A stretch of DNA of 33,430 nucleotides from Terriglobia bacterium (GTDB lineage: Bacteria > Acidobacteriota > Terriglobia > UBA7540), in the NCBI GenBank assembly GCA_030040995.1, contig JASHOS010000248.1, forward strand, positions 1 through 33,430. Reading direction: 5' to 3'. Under the pieces are notes generated by a model. It was not told the DNA's origin, did no database searches, and saw only the letters and a program-made list of their open reading frames with translations. Of this stretch, positions 9,326 to 17,413 are shown piece by piece; the first letter of the stretch is position 1, and the number at the start of each line of letters is the position of its first letter. The position numbers and the translations under genes are program-made.

Positions 9326-9775
9326 CTAAGGAACTGACGCTGGGCCAAGTTGATACATAACTGGCGCCCCCTGCCCAACTGTCATAAAACCGTCCGAACG
9401 AGAGGCGGAGCGTAGTGTCAGGGGTGAAAGAACCGCTGGACCGCCGATAGCGCCGCCAAACTGGTTCTGCTCAAGTGGTGTTCGGTTCGAGACGAAGAAG
9501 TTGCGAGCGTCCAACGCGTCGTTGATCTTGAATTCCTGCTGCTGCGCCGATACGAACCCTCGTGCGGCTGCCCGCAAAGTATATTCACCAGATGGAATAT
9601 CCAGGATCACATACTCCCCCGGTCGTATTGGTCCCGGTCGTGCGCTGTACGCCCGTGAGGCTGTTCGTGAGCGTTACTGTCGCGCGGGGTACGATAGCCC
9701 CACTGGGGTCTTTTACTGCTCCGTTGATTGATTCCCACGAATAGCCGAAGACCGTAAATGCAATTCACGCGCTTC
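9326..9775 (-). pseudogene. TonB-dependent receptor (Oar-like), N-terminal relic with frameshift
   Basis: Reading the minus strand from about 9770 gives INGAVKDPSGAIVPRATVTL, then TNSLTGVQRTTGTNTTG, a carboxypeptidase-regulatory-like domain. After a run of five C (plus strand 9616-9620) the reading must shift one base to continue as EYVILDIPSGEYTLRAAARG. It then jumps directly to DARNFFVSNRTPLEQNQFGG, which in intact receptors lies well downstream in the plug, so roughly 100 residues are missing in frame. After IGGPAV the sequence no longer resembles a receptor and ends at 9326. The signal peptide is also not readable. This is a decayed gene, not a functional small protein. Confidence 0.7.
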
Positions 9776-10296
9776 ACCCTCCGCCTCCTCAATTCCTCCG
9801 ATTCCAACTTGCTGCCCCCTTTAGGTTTCGCAGTCCCCCCTGACCTGCCTTCCTATCTCAGTTACTCGGCCCCACAGGAATCTCCGAGTCATCCCGATCA
9901 GTTTCTATCTCGACTCTAAGTGCTTAGGAGTATAGATTGTATTGGATCGACCATTGATTTCTAAGCGGTGCCATTATCATCCAGGGAATTGGGGATGTCA
10001 AGCCGTTTTGGGATGCCTATGTGGTGCCTCAGTCTTATCCACAACCCGGAGCGGCAGGCTTTAACCCTGCCACGTAACATTTCGGCATAAAGTGTATTCC
10101 CCACAAAGGCGTATAAAGCCGCGTCTATACGCCAGCAACCAAGGAATCACCGCAGCTGCGATCTGCGAGATACTGCTTGACAAAATGCTCGCCGACTAAC
10201 TAAGATAACACCGGTTCATGGCTCAACCAATATAGTACTCGGCGCTCTGAGAACCGGTAGAGATGCTGGCATTTTGGCACCACCGGTTAAGGTAAT
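9776..10296. other. Intergenic region upstream of the LamG gene
   Basis: No gene is recognised in these ~520 bases. A degraded copy of a two-hairpin intergenic repeat is visible at about 10049-10133 (see separate entry). Confidence 0.35.
10049..10133. repeat. Degraded copy of two-hairpin intergenic repeat
   Basis: GAGCGGCAGGCTTTAACCCT, then GCCACGTAAC...TTCGGCATAAA and, after an insertion, AAAGCCGCGTCTATACGCC follow the same order as the intact element at 30841-30893 (GTAGCGGCGGGTTTACCCCG, GCATAAAGCCGCCTCTACGC). The first hairpin (GGCAGG/CCTGCC) is kept, the second is split by about 30 bases. Confidence 0.4.
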
Positions 10297-10364
10297 CTAG
10301 ACGTTTCGACGTCCAGTCGGAAACTTCCGGCGCGTTTATGGCGCCTGGAGGTCATGCCGTCTAG
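10297..10364 (+). promoter_or_regulatory. Predicted three-way-junction leader RNA upstream of LamG gene
   Basis: Three helices stack without unpaired bases between the first two. A closing stem pairs 10297-10302 (CTAGAC) with 10359-10364 (GTCTAG). Hairpin 1 pairs 10303-10310 (GTTTCGAC) with 10316-10324 (GTCGGAAAC), with a single bulged G at 10319 and a 5-base loop. Hairpin 2 pairs 10325-10333 (TTCCGGCGC) with 10341-10349 (GCGCCTGGA), with one C/T mismatch and a 7-base loop. Nine bases (10350-10358) join hairpin 2 to the closing stem. The Shine-Dalgarno GAGGAG follows at 10371-10376 and GTG at 10385. It resembles a structured 5' leader (riboswitch-like or protein-binding) but matches no class I know. 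The folding is by hand; no energy was computed. Confidence 0.45.
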
Positions 10365-10384
10365 CTGAATGAGGAGATAAGAGT

Positions 10385-12505
10385 GTGAGATTCAGCATCT
10401 CGAAGGCTGTTGTGTTAACGCTTGCACCGGTGTTGACACTGTTTTCCTGCGGTGTGTTCGCCCAAAATCCACAACGCCAAGGATTGGTCTCAAAGTGGGT
10501 GTTTAACAAAGATTCAGGCGCTCTGGCTCGTGATCAGATCAGCGGAGCCGAAGGCCAAATCGAAGGCTACTACGAGTATCTCCCCGGGGCCGTTGGCACG
10601 GGTTTACGGCTGGATGGCTACACTACCGGTGTGACCTGCGAATCGGCGGACGCTCCTAAACTGAGTTCTGGTTTTACGATATCCGCCTGGGTCGCTTTGA
10701 ACACATATCCGTGGAATTGGGTCGCAGTGGTGGACCAGGATGAGGACCGGCAGGCTGGATACTTTTTCGGGATAGATGCTTTCGGGCACCTGGGATTACA
10801 GTTAGCCGTTGACGGAGCCTGGGAAGAGCTGACCTCGACAGAACAACTGCCGCTGAAGCGATGGGCGTACATTGCGGGGACGTACGAGGCGAACCGAGGT
10901 CTGACAATTTACGTTGACGGCAAAGAAGCAGGGCAGTTGCCGGTTCAAGGCCAGATGACGTCCGCAACGGGAGTCGATCTACTCATGGGACGTGTTCGGC
11001 GGCCAGCACTGCCAATGCCGGCCGGAGCAATTCATCCCATATACCCTGTCTGGTATTCGATGGACGGAATTCTCAATGACGTTGAAATCTATGACCGCAG
11101 CCGGAGCGCAGAAGAGGTTCAGCAGGCCTACGCGGAGGTGCAGGTGCCGCAGAGAGACGCCTTGCCGTGGCCGAAGATGCCCTCTGGCTCGCCGGGAGCA
11201 GGACGTTTTGGAGCGTACTATTCCACGTTGAAATTTCAGGATACGTGGGACCGGCTGCGGCGCGTCGGGCCAGATTCCGACGTAGTGGTGCGGTTTGATG
11301 AAGCACCAATTCGGCTGGTGTTCTGGCAGGGGACGAATTACATTCCAGCCTGGGTGACGGAAAACGACAGATGGTATACGGACGAATTTCTGGAGACCTG
11401 GGGGAAAGGCTGCCCCGCTGGTGGTGACTGCGAGCCGATGTCAGACAAGCAAGAGCGCTATTCGCACGTAAGCATTTTGGAAAGCAACAACGCCAGGGCC
11501 GTCATCCACTGGCGCTATGCGCTGTCGGAGGTCGAGCGGTACCAAGGCGCGTGGCCGGACCCTTCCACCGGCTGGTTCGACTGGGCTGACGAATATTGGA
11601 CGGTATACCCAGACGGTATTGCGGTCCGCAAGCAGGTTTTATGGAGTACGGATTTAGACAAGGAGCATGAGTGGCAGGAGACGATCGTACTGAACCAGCC
11701 TGGCACGCGCCCCGAAGACAACATCAACCTGGATGCGCTGACGTTGGAAAACATGCAGGGAGACACCGCAACTTATTCCTGGAAGTCGAAGCCTGCAAAC
11801 AGCTTCGAAAGGCCCAATAGCCCTCAAAAGGCCGATAGGCCGCGGGACCCCAACATCCAGATCGTAAATTTGAAATCGAACTGGAAACCTTTTCAGATCG
11901 TCTCGCCAGACCATTCCCACTTCGATATCTATAACGGAGAAAAGACCTACTTCACATTTGAGTGCTGGAATCATTGGCCGGTGGCGCAGATTGCTTCCAG
12001 CGGCAGACCCTGTATTGCGCCGGACCGCGCCTCCCACTCGTCGCTATCGCACATCTATTGGAAGGTTTATTCGCAAACGTCCGATTCGATGACCAAGATC
12101 CTGCTCGATGGCTTGACGGCGCAATCGGCGGCGTCGCTGCTCCCTCTGGCCAAGTCGTGGTTGTCGCCACCGCAAGTGGCCGTATCCGGCCAGGGATTCA
12201 CGAGCCAAGGTTATGACCCGACCCAACGGGCATTTGTCGTGCTCAAGAAAGAAGGCTCAAATCCATCGGCACTCGAGATGACGCTGAAGGCAAGCGAAGA
12301 GTCGCCAATTTACAATCCGGCGGTCGTGGTGAGGAATTGGGGTGAAGAGGATGCGCGACTAAGAATCAATCAAAAGGCAGTGGCGTGGGGGAAGAACTAC
12401 CGGCACGGACTCGTTCAGACGCCTGGCGGCGCCGACCTGATCGTATGGATACGTAACCGGTCGGATACGCCGCTGAAAATCTCATTAATGCCCGTAAGCC
12501 ACTGA
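10385..12505 (+). CDS. Secreted LamG-domain protein with large unassigned C-terminal region
   Basis: GTG 10385 follows GAGGAG with an 8-base spacer. A signal peptide is clear (AVVLTLAPVLTLFSCGVFAQ, cleavage probably after VFA). Residues about 45-245 form a LamG/concanavalin-like jellyroll: FTISAWVALNTYPWNW, GIDAFGHLGLQL, then WAYIAGTYEANRGLTIYVDG and a closing DGILNDVEIYDRSRSAEEV, typical of carbohydrate-binding LamG modules. The remaining ~450 residues (YYSTLKFQDTWDRLRRVGPD to LMPVSH) are rich in aromatic residues and look like a beta-rich extracellular domain that I cannot place in a family. The protein is probably exported and binds or acts on polysaccharide. The next intact gene lies almost 600 bases downstream, so it is probably monocistronic. 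Confidence 0.75.
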   Translation: MRFSISKAVVLTLAPVLTLFSCGVFAQNPQRQGLVSKWVFNKDSGALARDQISGAEGQIEGYYEYLPGAVGTGLRLDGYTTGVTCESADAPKLSSGFTISAWVALNTYPWNWVAVVDQDEDRQAGYFFGIDAFGHLGLQLAVDGAWEELTSTEQLPLKRWAYIAGTYEANRGLTIYVDGKEAGQLPVQGQMTSATGVDLLMGRVRRPALPMPAGAIHPIYPVWYSMDGILNDVEIYDRSRSAEEVQQAYAEVQVPQRDALPWPKMPSGSPGAGRFGAYYSTLKFQDTWDRLRRVGPDSDVVVRFDEAPIRLVFWQGTNYIPAWVTENDRWYTDEFLETWGKGCPAGGDCEPMSDKQERYSHVSILESNNARAVIHWRYALSEVERYQGAWPDPSTGWFDWADEYWTVYPDGIAVRKQVLWSTDLDKEHEWQETIVLNQPGTRPEDNINLDALTLENMQGDTATYSWKSKPANSFERPNSPQKADRPRDPNIQIVNLKSNWKPFQIVSPDHSHFDIYNGEKTYFTFECWNHWPVAQIASSGRPCIAPDRASHSSLSHIYWKVYSQTSDSMTKILLDGLTAQSAASLLPLAKSWLSPPQVAVSGQGFTSQGYDPTQRAFVVLKKEGSNPSALEMTLKASEESPIYNPAVVVRNWGEEDARLRINQKAVAWGKNYRHGLVQTPGGADLIVWIRNRSDTPLKISLMPVSH

Positions 12506-12529
12506 CCTTCCATTTCTGTTCTGCTCGAC

Positions 12530-12990
12530 TGAGTGCTATTGAGCGGCGGTCAGAGACCGGAGCCGTGCGCATAGCGTTTAGATCAAGATGAAACGGAACT
12601 TCGGGAAAGACCGGATCATTGACGGGATACTGATTTTCGTACTCCTCTCTGAAGTTGCCGTCGCACATGCCGGGAAGCTGGTCTTTGTTGGATTGTTCAT
12701 GGGCGATATAAAGTTCTAACGATCCTTCCTTTCACAGTCACGAAATGACCGTCATCAGCAGCCGGAACTCGACGGGCAGTGAGTTTCGCCGCGTGCTTCG
12801 CCTGATGGAAACTGGCGTCATTGATGCCAGCCGATGGATCACTCACCGCGTCGGGTATAGCTCGGTTGTGGATCATTTTCCACGCTGGATAAATAGTAAC
12901 AATGAGTTCCGGAAAGCCCTGGTAGAGTGGTAGCAACTCCTCATGCGGCTTGAGCACAGAATCAATCGACAACGCTTCGCTGTCCCTCTG
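12530..12990 (-). pseudogene. Frameshifted relic of an unrecognised protein
   Basis: The minus strand from about 12990 reads PHEELLPLYQGFPELIVTIY and onward to PAADDGHFVTVK. In that frame it ends at 12697, but after an A-run near 12740 the next frame continues with EGSLELYIAHEQSNKDQL, GNFREEYENQYPVNDPVF and FHLDLNAMRTAPVSDRRS, down to about 12545. Both halves have a natural amino-acid composition with many E, Y, H and N. Joined, they give about 140 residues of one protein. Removing one A would restore the frame. I do not recognise the family. No start codon with a ribosome binding site remains. Confidence 0.35.
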
Positions 12991-13097
12991 TGCGAGACTC
13001 TATCGGAGTCAGCACATGCCCGGACGTCCCAGGCTAACCTTGATGATGGGTACGCTCCGTTTTGACCCTATAGATCAGTTGAGGGAGACACGCGATT

Positions 13098-13232
13098 ATG
13101 ACCGCCGCTGTAGGATGCCTGCTCGTCATATTGGCAGGCATTGCGACCGGCATTTATTTCGCAGGACTTAAATACGTCGAGCATCACAGTGCTAATGTTG
13201 CAAGGGCTCTTCAGGATTCGGGCAACAATTGA
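13098..13232 (+). CDS. 44-residue single-pass membrane protein
   Basis: ATG 13098 is preceded by GAGGGAG (13081-13087, spacer 10). The product begins MTAAVGCLLVILAGIATGIY, continues FAGLKYVEHHSAN and ends ARALQDSGNN. One strong transmembrane helix spans residues 3-22, followed by a short polar tail with two His. It ends 116 bases before the TlpA-like gene on the same strand, so co-expression is plausible but not shown. Shortness and the lack of a recognised family keep the confidence moderate; the ribosome binding site, helix and natural tail favour a real gene. Confidence 0.45.
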   Translation: MTAAVGCLLVILAGIATGIYFAGLKYVEHHSANVARALQDSGNN

Positions 13233-13348
13233 CATTATACGCCGCGCTGTCTAATATCCGTAGGAAGGTCAGACCAATACTGTACGAGTCGACAGTTTAG
13301 CCACCTTTGAGCATTAGGATTGTACGAAAGCCAACAATTCTAGTAACC

Positions 13349-13939
13349 ATGGTGTTTGTGAGACACAGATCAGGAGTCGCCGCGTTTGCCGCAATCGTCG
13401 CAAGCTTGGTTACGCCGTTGCCCATTCCGGCTGCGGCGCACACCACAAATCAGGTCGCCCAACATGGCCAGCATCCGGCGGCACCCGACTTCATGCTCAC
13501 GGGCATCGACGGTCAGAAAGTGAGCCTGAAGGAATATCGCAGGGAGGTTGTATTGGTCAACTTCTGGGCTGCTTGGTGTGTGCCCTGTCGGGCTGAGATC
13601 CCGATACTCATCAATCTGGAAAGGCGATATCATTCGGAGGGGTTTCAGATCATTGGTGTTTCCATGGACGACGATCCCCAGCCGGTACGGGAATTCTCAA
13701 AACACTTCCCGATCAACTACCCCCTTGTAATGGCCGATGAAAGAATAGCTGGTCGTTTCGGAGGCATACCGGTCCTTCCTACCACCTTCCTAATTGGGCG
13801 AGACGGCCGGATTGCGGACACCGTCCTTGGCGCAATCAGTCCGGCGCGTTTCGCTCCCAAAGTCGAGGCGGCGCTGTCGGCGAGCTCTCGTCAGAATGTA
13901 AGACGCTCCCCGCCCCGCAAGCCTCCGAGCACACCCTGA
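13349..13939 (+). CDS. TlpA-like thiol-disulfide oxidoreductase (thioredoxin fold)
   Basis: The redoxin core reads VVLVNFWAAWCVPCRAEIPI with the active-site pair CVPC (Cys77/Cys80 from ATG 13349). A canonical cis-proline region (GIPVLPTTFLIGRDGRI) follows. APDFMLTGIDGQKVSLKEYR is the usual entry to TlpA/ResA-type domains. The N-terminus is a cleavable Sec signal (AAFAAIVASLVTPLPIPAAA), so it acts in the periplasm, reducing disulfides, for example for cytochrome c assembly. I chose ATG 13349; TTG 13307 gives a 14-residue longer n-region and has no better ribosome binding site. Periplasmic thioredoxins of this type prepare apocytochromes for haem attachment, which would suit the multihaem cytochromes of this window, but there is no direct linkage. 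Confidence 0.85.
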   Translation: MVFVRHRSGVAAFAAIVASLVTPLPIPAAAHTTNQVAQHGQHPAAPDFMLTGIDGQKVSLKEYRREVVLVNFWAAWCVPCRAEIPILINLERRYHSEGFQIIGVSMDDDPQPVREFSKHFPINYPLVMADERIAGRFGGIPVLPTTFLIGRDGRIADTVLGAISPARFAPKVEAALSASSRQNVRRSPPRKPPSTP

Positions 13940-14242
13940 GGGAAATACCCACCTCCTGGAGCGACTCTCAGTAAGAATGGCAACTCTCTGCTGAGTGTAG
14001 GGGCTCCGTTGGCGGATGGGAAGGTTCCCGAGCAAGCGGAAGGTGTCTACACCGAACAATGGGACGGTCGTTGGCGGTCTAGGGCGAAGCGATTTATGGC
14101 ACGTGGCCCTGGAAGGTTTAGGAAGAAAATATGCTGAGACGGAGACTTAAAGCTATCGTTGTCGATATATCCCAGGATTTCCAACTTGCCGATGGGGTCG
14201 CGTGGGGGGCAGCCTGACAGCGGCGTGGCGGCTGTGAATTTC
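13940..14242. other. Gap without recognised gene
   Basis: Some 300 bases between the TlpA-like gene and the leader of the beta-lactamase/VanX gene show no coding region with a ribosome binding site and no clear terminator. Confidence 0.35.
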
Positions 14243-14273
14243 GGTAAAATTACCAGCGCCGAGAATTCGGCGC
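14243..14273. promoter_or_regulatory. Two adjacent inverted repeats upstream of the fusion lipoprotein gene
   Basis: GGTAA-AA-TTACC (14243-14254) is followed after one base by GCGCCGA-GAAT-TCGGCGC (14256-14273). They lie 46 bases before the GTG at 14319. There is no T-tract, so an operator or leader hairpin pair is more likely than a terminator. Confidence 0.3.
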
Positions 14274-14318
14274 GATAGATTCAACTTGCCTTGACGTTAT
14301 AGTTCTGAGGAAACTCGA

Positions 14319-16751
14319 GTGAGACTGTGGGGAAAGCGAAGTAGCCAATGCGCTAGGCCTGCGGCGATGCTGCTGGTTTTGACGTTGATCGGTTGCAGCA
14401 AGCCCCCCGCGCTATTCCGCGTGAATCTCGCTCCAACGGCTAAATACGAGCCCGTTGTGGCTGAACTGACGGAATTTATCAAGCATGAAATGGCGGACAA
14501 ACAGCTTCCGGCGCTCTCGATCGCCCTTGTCGACGGCCAGCATATCGTTTGGGCGCAGGGCTTCGGGTATGCCGATCCGGCGGCCAAGACTCCTGCCACG
14601 GCAGAAACAGTTTACCGGGTGGGATCAGTCTCAAAGCTATTTACCGACGTTGGAGTGATGCAGCTCGTTGAACGAGGCCGTCTCAATTTAGACGCGCCGA
14701 TTACCACATATCTGCCTGACTTTCATCCGCACAACCCGTTTGGCACGCCGGTCACGCTGCGGCAACTCATGGCGCACAGAGCTGGTATTTTACGTGAGCC
14801 GCCGGTGGGCAATTACTTCGATTCGGGTGGTTCCACTCTGGCCGCTATGGTCCACAGCCTGAATCAGACCACCTTGGTTTATCCTCCGGGAACGCACACA
14901 AAGTATTCCAACGCCGGCGTTGCTGTGGTGGGTTACGTGCTAGAAAGCGTCGAACACCAGCCGTTCGCAGAATACCTGAAGCATGCCGTACTGGAGCCTA
15001 TGGGTCTCGACGAGAGTGCATTTACGCCCGAGCCGCAGTTGATTGGCCGTCTGGCGAAATCGTTTATGTGGAGTTACGACGGCTTGGTCGCACCCGACGC
15101 GCAGCCTTACGAGCAGGGCGCGAAAGACTTTCCGGCGCCTACGTTCCAGCTCGGAATGTCGCCGGCCGGCAGCATGTACTCAACGGTGACCGACCTCGGC
15201 CGGTTTTTGGAAGTATTGTTTACAGGAGGGTATGGTCCGCACGAGCAGGTGATTGGAGCGCCGATGCTTCGGCAGATGTGGACGCCGCAGTTCGTGCCTG
15301 CGGCGGACCACAGCGGATTCGGCATCGGCTTCTTCATTTCACAGTTTGAGGGCCAGCGGCTGGTGGGCCATGACGGCGCGATATACGGCTTCGCCACAAC
15401 CCTTGAGGCTTTGCCCGATGAGAAGATCGGGGCAGTTGCGATCACTACGGTAGACAGCGCCAATGCCGCTACGGATCACGTCGTAAGGGAGGCGTTGCGC
15501 CTGATGCTCGCCCAGCGCAAGCACCTCGCCCTGCCGCCGGTCCAGATGACCGAGCCGATTTCTCCAGACGAAGCGCAAACGTTGGCGGGCCACTATGGAA
15601 CGGGACGAGATGCTGTGGATTTGATCGATCAAGGAGGCGAGCTTTACCTCTTACCTGTGGCAGGGGGGAATCGGCTGCGGCTGCGAAAGGCAGGGGCCAG
15701 TCTGATTGTCGATAGCCGGCTGAACTATGGGCTCAAAATTCAACCTTTGCAAGACGCCATTGAAATTCGCGGCAAGATTTTGCATCGTGCTGTAATGCTT
15801 AAGCCGAAGCCGGTGCCCGCGCGATGGAAGGGCCTGATCGGGGAATATGGGTGGCCGTACGATACTCTGTATATTCTCGAGCGCGACGGCCATTTGACGG
15901 CCCTCATCGAGTGGTACGAATACGATCCCTTGCAAGAGGAATCGTCCTCCGTCTTTGATTTCCCACACCGTGGCCTATACGATGGCGAGAAGGCTGTTTT
16001 CACGCGGAACGCCAGCGGCTTCGCTACTCAGGTGCAGGTTAGTGGTGTCGTGTTCAGGAGAATCCCGGTCGGCCCGGAGGAAGGTGCAGCCTTCCACATC
16101 CGGCCGGTTCGGCCGGTCCCCGTATTACGGCGGATTGCACTTGCGGCACAGCCGCCGCACGAGGCAGGCAGTTTTTTGAAGCCCGATCTCGTGGATGTCA
16201 CCAAGCTCGACCCGTCCATCAAACTGGACATCCGCTATGCGACATCGCGGGATTTCCTCGGCCAGCCAGTTTACAGGCTGGCCAAAGCTTATATGCAGCG
16301 GCCTGCGGCGGAAGCGCTGGCCCGCGTGTCGCATCGTCTTCACCAGCTCGGCTATGGACTTTTGATTCATGACGCCTACCGCCCTTGGTTTGTGACCAGG
16401 ATTTTCTGGGACGCCACGCCGGACAACATGAAAATCTTCGTCGCTGATCCGCGTTACGGATCACGTCACAATCGCGGTTGCGCGGTCGATTTGACGCTTT
16501 ACAGCTTGAAGACCGGCAAGCCGGTGCCGATGACGGGCGGCTTTGACGAGATGTCGGAGCGTTCCTATCCCTTCTATCCTGGCGGCACATCGCTCCAGCG
16601 CTGGGACCGGAATCTGCTACGCCATGCCATGGAGGCGCAAGGATTCACGGTCTACGAATTTGAATGGTGGCACTTTGATTACAAGGACTGGCATAAATAC
16701 CCGATCATGAATATCAGCTTCTCCAAGCTTGCCGCTCAAGTCCGACGTTAG
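14319..16751 (+). CDS. Lipoprotein fusing a beta-lactamase-family serine hydrolase to a VanX-type D-Ala-D-Ala dipeptidase
   Basis: GTG 14319 has GAGG 9 bases upstream. The N-terminus is a lipoprotein signal with lipobox LIGC (Cys26). Residues ~45-400 are a class C beta-lactamase/DD-peptidase-like domain: nucleophile motif SVSK (Ser103, Lys106), YSN (Tyr196-Asn198) and HDG (351-353). Residues ~405-585 resemble the beta-barrel tail of such serine hydrolases. Residues ~620-805 are a VanX/M15D dipeptidase: YRP with Arg688, SRHNRGCAVD (zinc ligands His717 and Asp724) and EWWH (Glu782, His785). The spacings equal those of VanX (H-7-D, E-3-H). All catalytic residues of both domains are present. It probably acts in the periplasm on D-Ala-containing peptides from peptidoglycan turnover. 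Antibiotic resistance is not implied, as no vanH/vanA-type genes are near. Confidence 0.85.
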   Translation: MRLWGKRSSQCARPAAMLLVLTLIGCSKPPALFRVNLAPTAKYEPVVAELTEFIKHEMADKQLPALSIALVDGQHIVWAQGFGYADPAAKTPATAETVYRVGSVSKLFTDVGVMQLVERGRLNLDAPITTYLPDFHPHNPFGTPVTLRQLMAHRAGILREPPVGNYFDSGGSTLAAMVHSLNQTTLVYPPGTHTKYSNAGVAVVGYVLESVEHQPFAEYLKHAVLEPMGLDESAFTPEPQLIGRLAKSFMWSYDGLVAPDAQPYEQGAKDFPAPTFQLGMSPAGSMYSTVTDLGRFLEVLFTGGYGPHEQVIGAPMLRQMWTPQFVPAADHSGFGIGFFISQFEGQRLVGHDGAIYGFATTLEALPDEKIGAVAITTVDSANAATDHVVREALRLMLAQRKHLALPPVQMTEPISPDEAQTLAGHYGTGRDAVDLIDQGGELYLLPVAGGNRLRLRKAGASLIVDSRLNYGLKIQPLQDAIEIRGKILHRAVMLKPKPVPARWKGLIGEYGWPYDTLYILERDGHLTALIEWYEYDPLQEESSSVFDFPHRGLYDGEKAVFTRNASGFATQVQVSGVVFRRIPVGPEEGAAFHIRPVRPVPVLRRIALAAQPPHEAGSFLKPDLVDVTKLDPSIKLDIRYATSRDFLGQPVYRLAKAYMQRPAAEALARVSHRLHQLGYGLLIHDAYRPWFVTRIFWDATPDNMKIFVADPRYGSRHNRGCAVDLTLYSLKTGKPVPMTGGFDEMSERSYPFYPGGTSLQRWDRNLLRHAMEAQGFTVYEFEWWHFDYKDWHKYPIMNISFSKLAAQVRR

Positions 16752-17012
16752 GCCATTCCACTACGTCACAACCGTCGGGAGTCCACCCCCCGGATCTGAT
16801 TCACTTGCGACGGGCTCTGCCCTTCCGGCGAGCGACCGGTGACCCGCCCAGGCTTTTTCTGGGCCCGAAGCCTGCGAATCCGCCAAAGAGGAAAGATCCC
16901 AAAAGAGCACGTTTAGCAAAATCCCAATGATTCCTTCTCTTTCCGCCTTTTTTACGCCGCTTGGCCAGCCATCACTAACGGACAAAAAACGGCTTGCTGC
17001 CGGACTCCCGAA

Positions 17013-17144
17013 CATCTCCGTAGCTTCTCCTTCGTACTTGCGGTCCCGATCAAGGATCAGGTAGCGAGGTACGCTGTCTTCCGGAAAAGCCTCGCCCAGT
17101 TGCTGCAGCGCGCGTGCCACAATCTTGACAGCATGTCGGGCTTA
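17013..17144 (-). mobile_element. Integrase-core (rve-type) transposase fragment
   Basis: The minus strand reads VARALQQLGEAFPEDSVPRY then LILDRDRKYEGEATEM, matching the region around the second catalytic Asp of IS3/IS481-like integrase cores (usually AFPFD..PRYLLFDRD). The frame is stopped upstream (TAA just before ARHAVKI), and the downstream extension to 16761 has lost clear family resemblance. Only a remnant; first Asp and the Glu motif are not visible. Confidence 0.55.
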
Positions 17145-17413
17145 CTCCGGCACATTTCGGGACGTAGTCGCTACCGGGCTGAACTGCCGATCTGCGTCGA
17201 GTACGGCGGCGCAGCGATCGAGGTGCGCCCAAACCTGTTTTTCTTTCGGGCGTATGGCAAGTCCATGATTATCGATTGGAAGGTGTACGGGTCAACTGGG
17301 GGAACTGGTCCCCACCCGGTCTCGCTTGGCGGGACCGCCTTCTCCCCCAAGGGGGGCGAGGGCAGAGGCGACTTTCATAGCTTCGCGGGTGTCGTGAAGC
17401 GACATGATGACTG

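Noticed and set aside
12588-12719. Plus-strand 43-residue hydrophobic open frame beginning MKRNFGKDRIIDGILIF
   Set aside because: Lies antisense to the more protein-like relic on the minus strand and has no good ribosome binding site; hydrophobicity alone is weak evidence.
14319-16751. Vancomycin-resistance gene
   Set aside because: The VanX-type domain is intact, but there is no VanH/VanA ligase or VanRS pair nearby, and VanX-like dipeptidases are common in cell-wall recycling.
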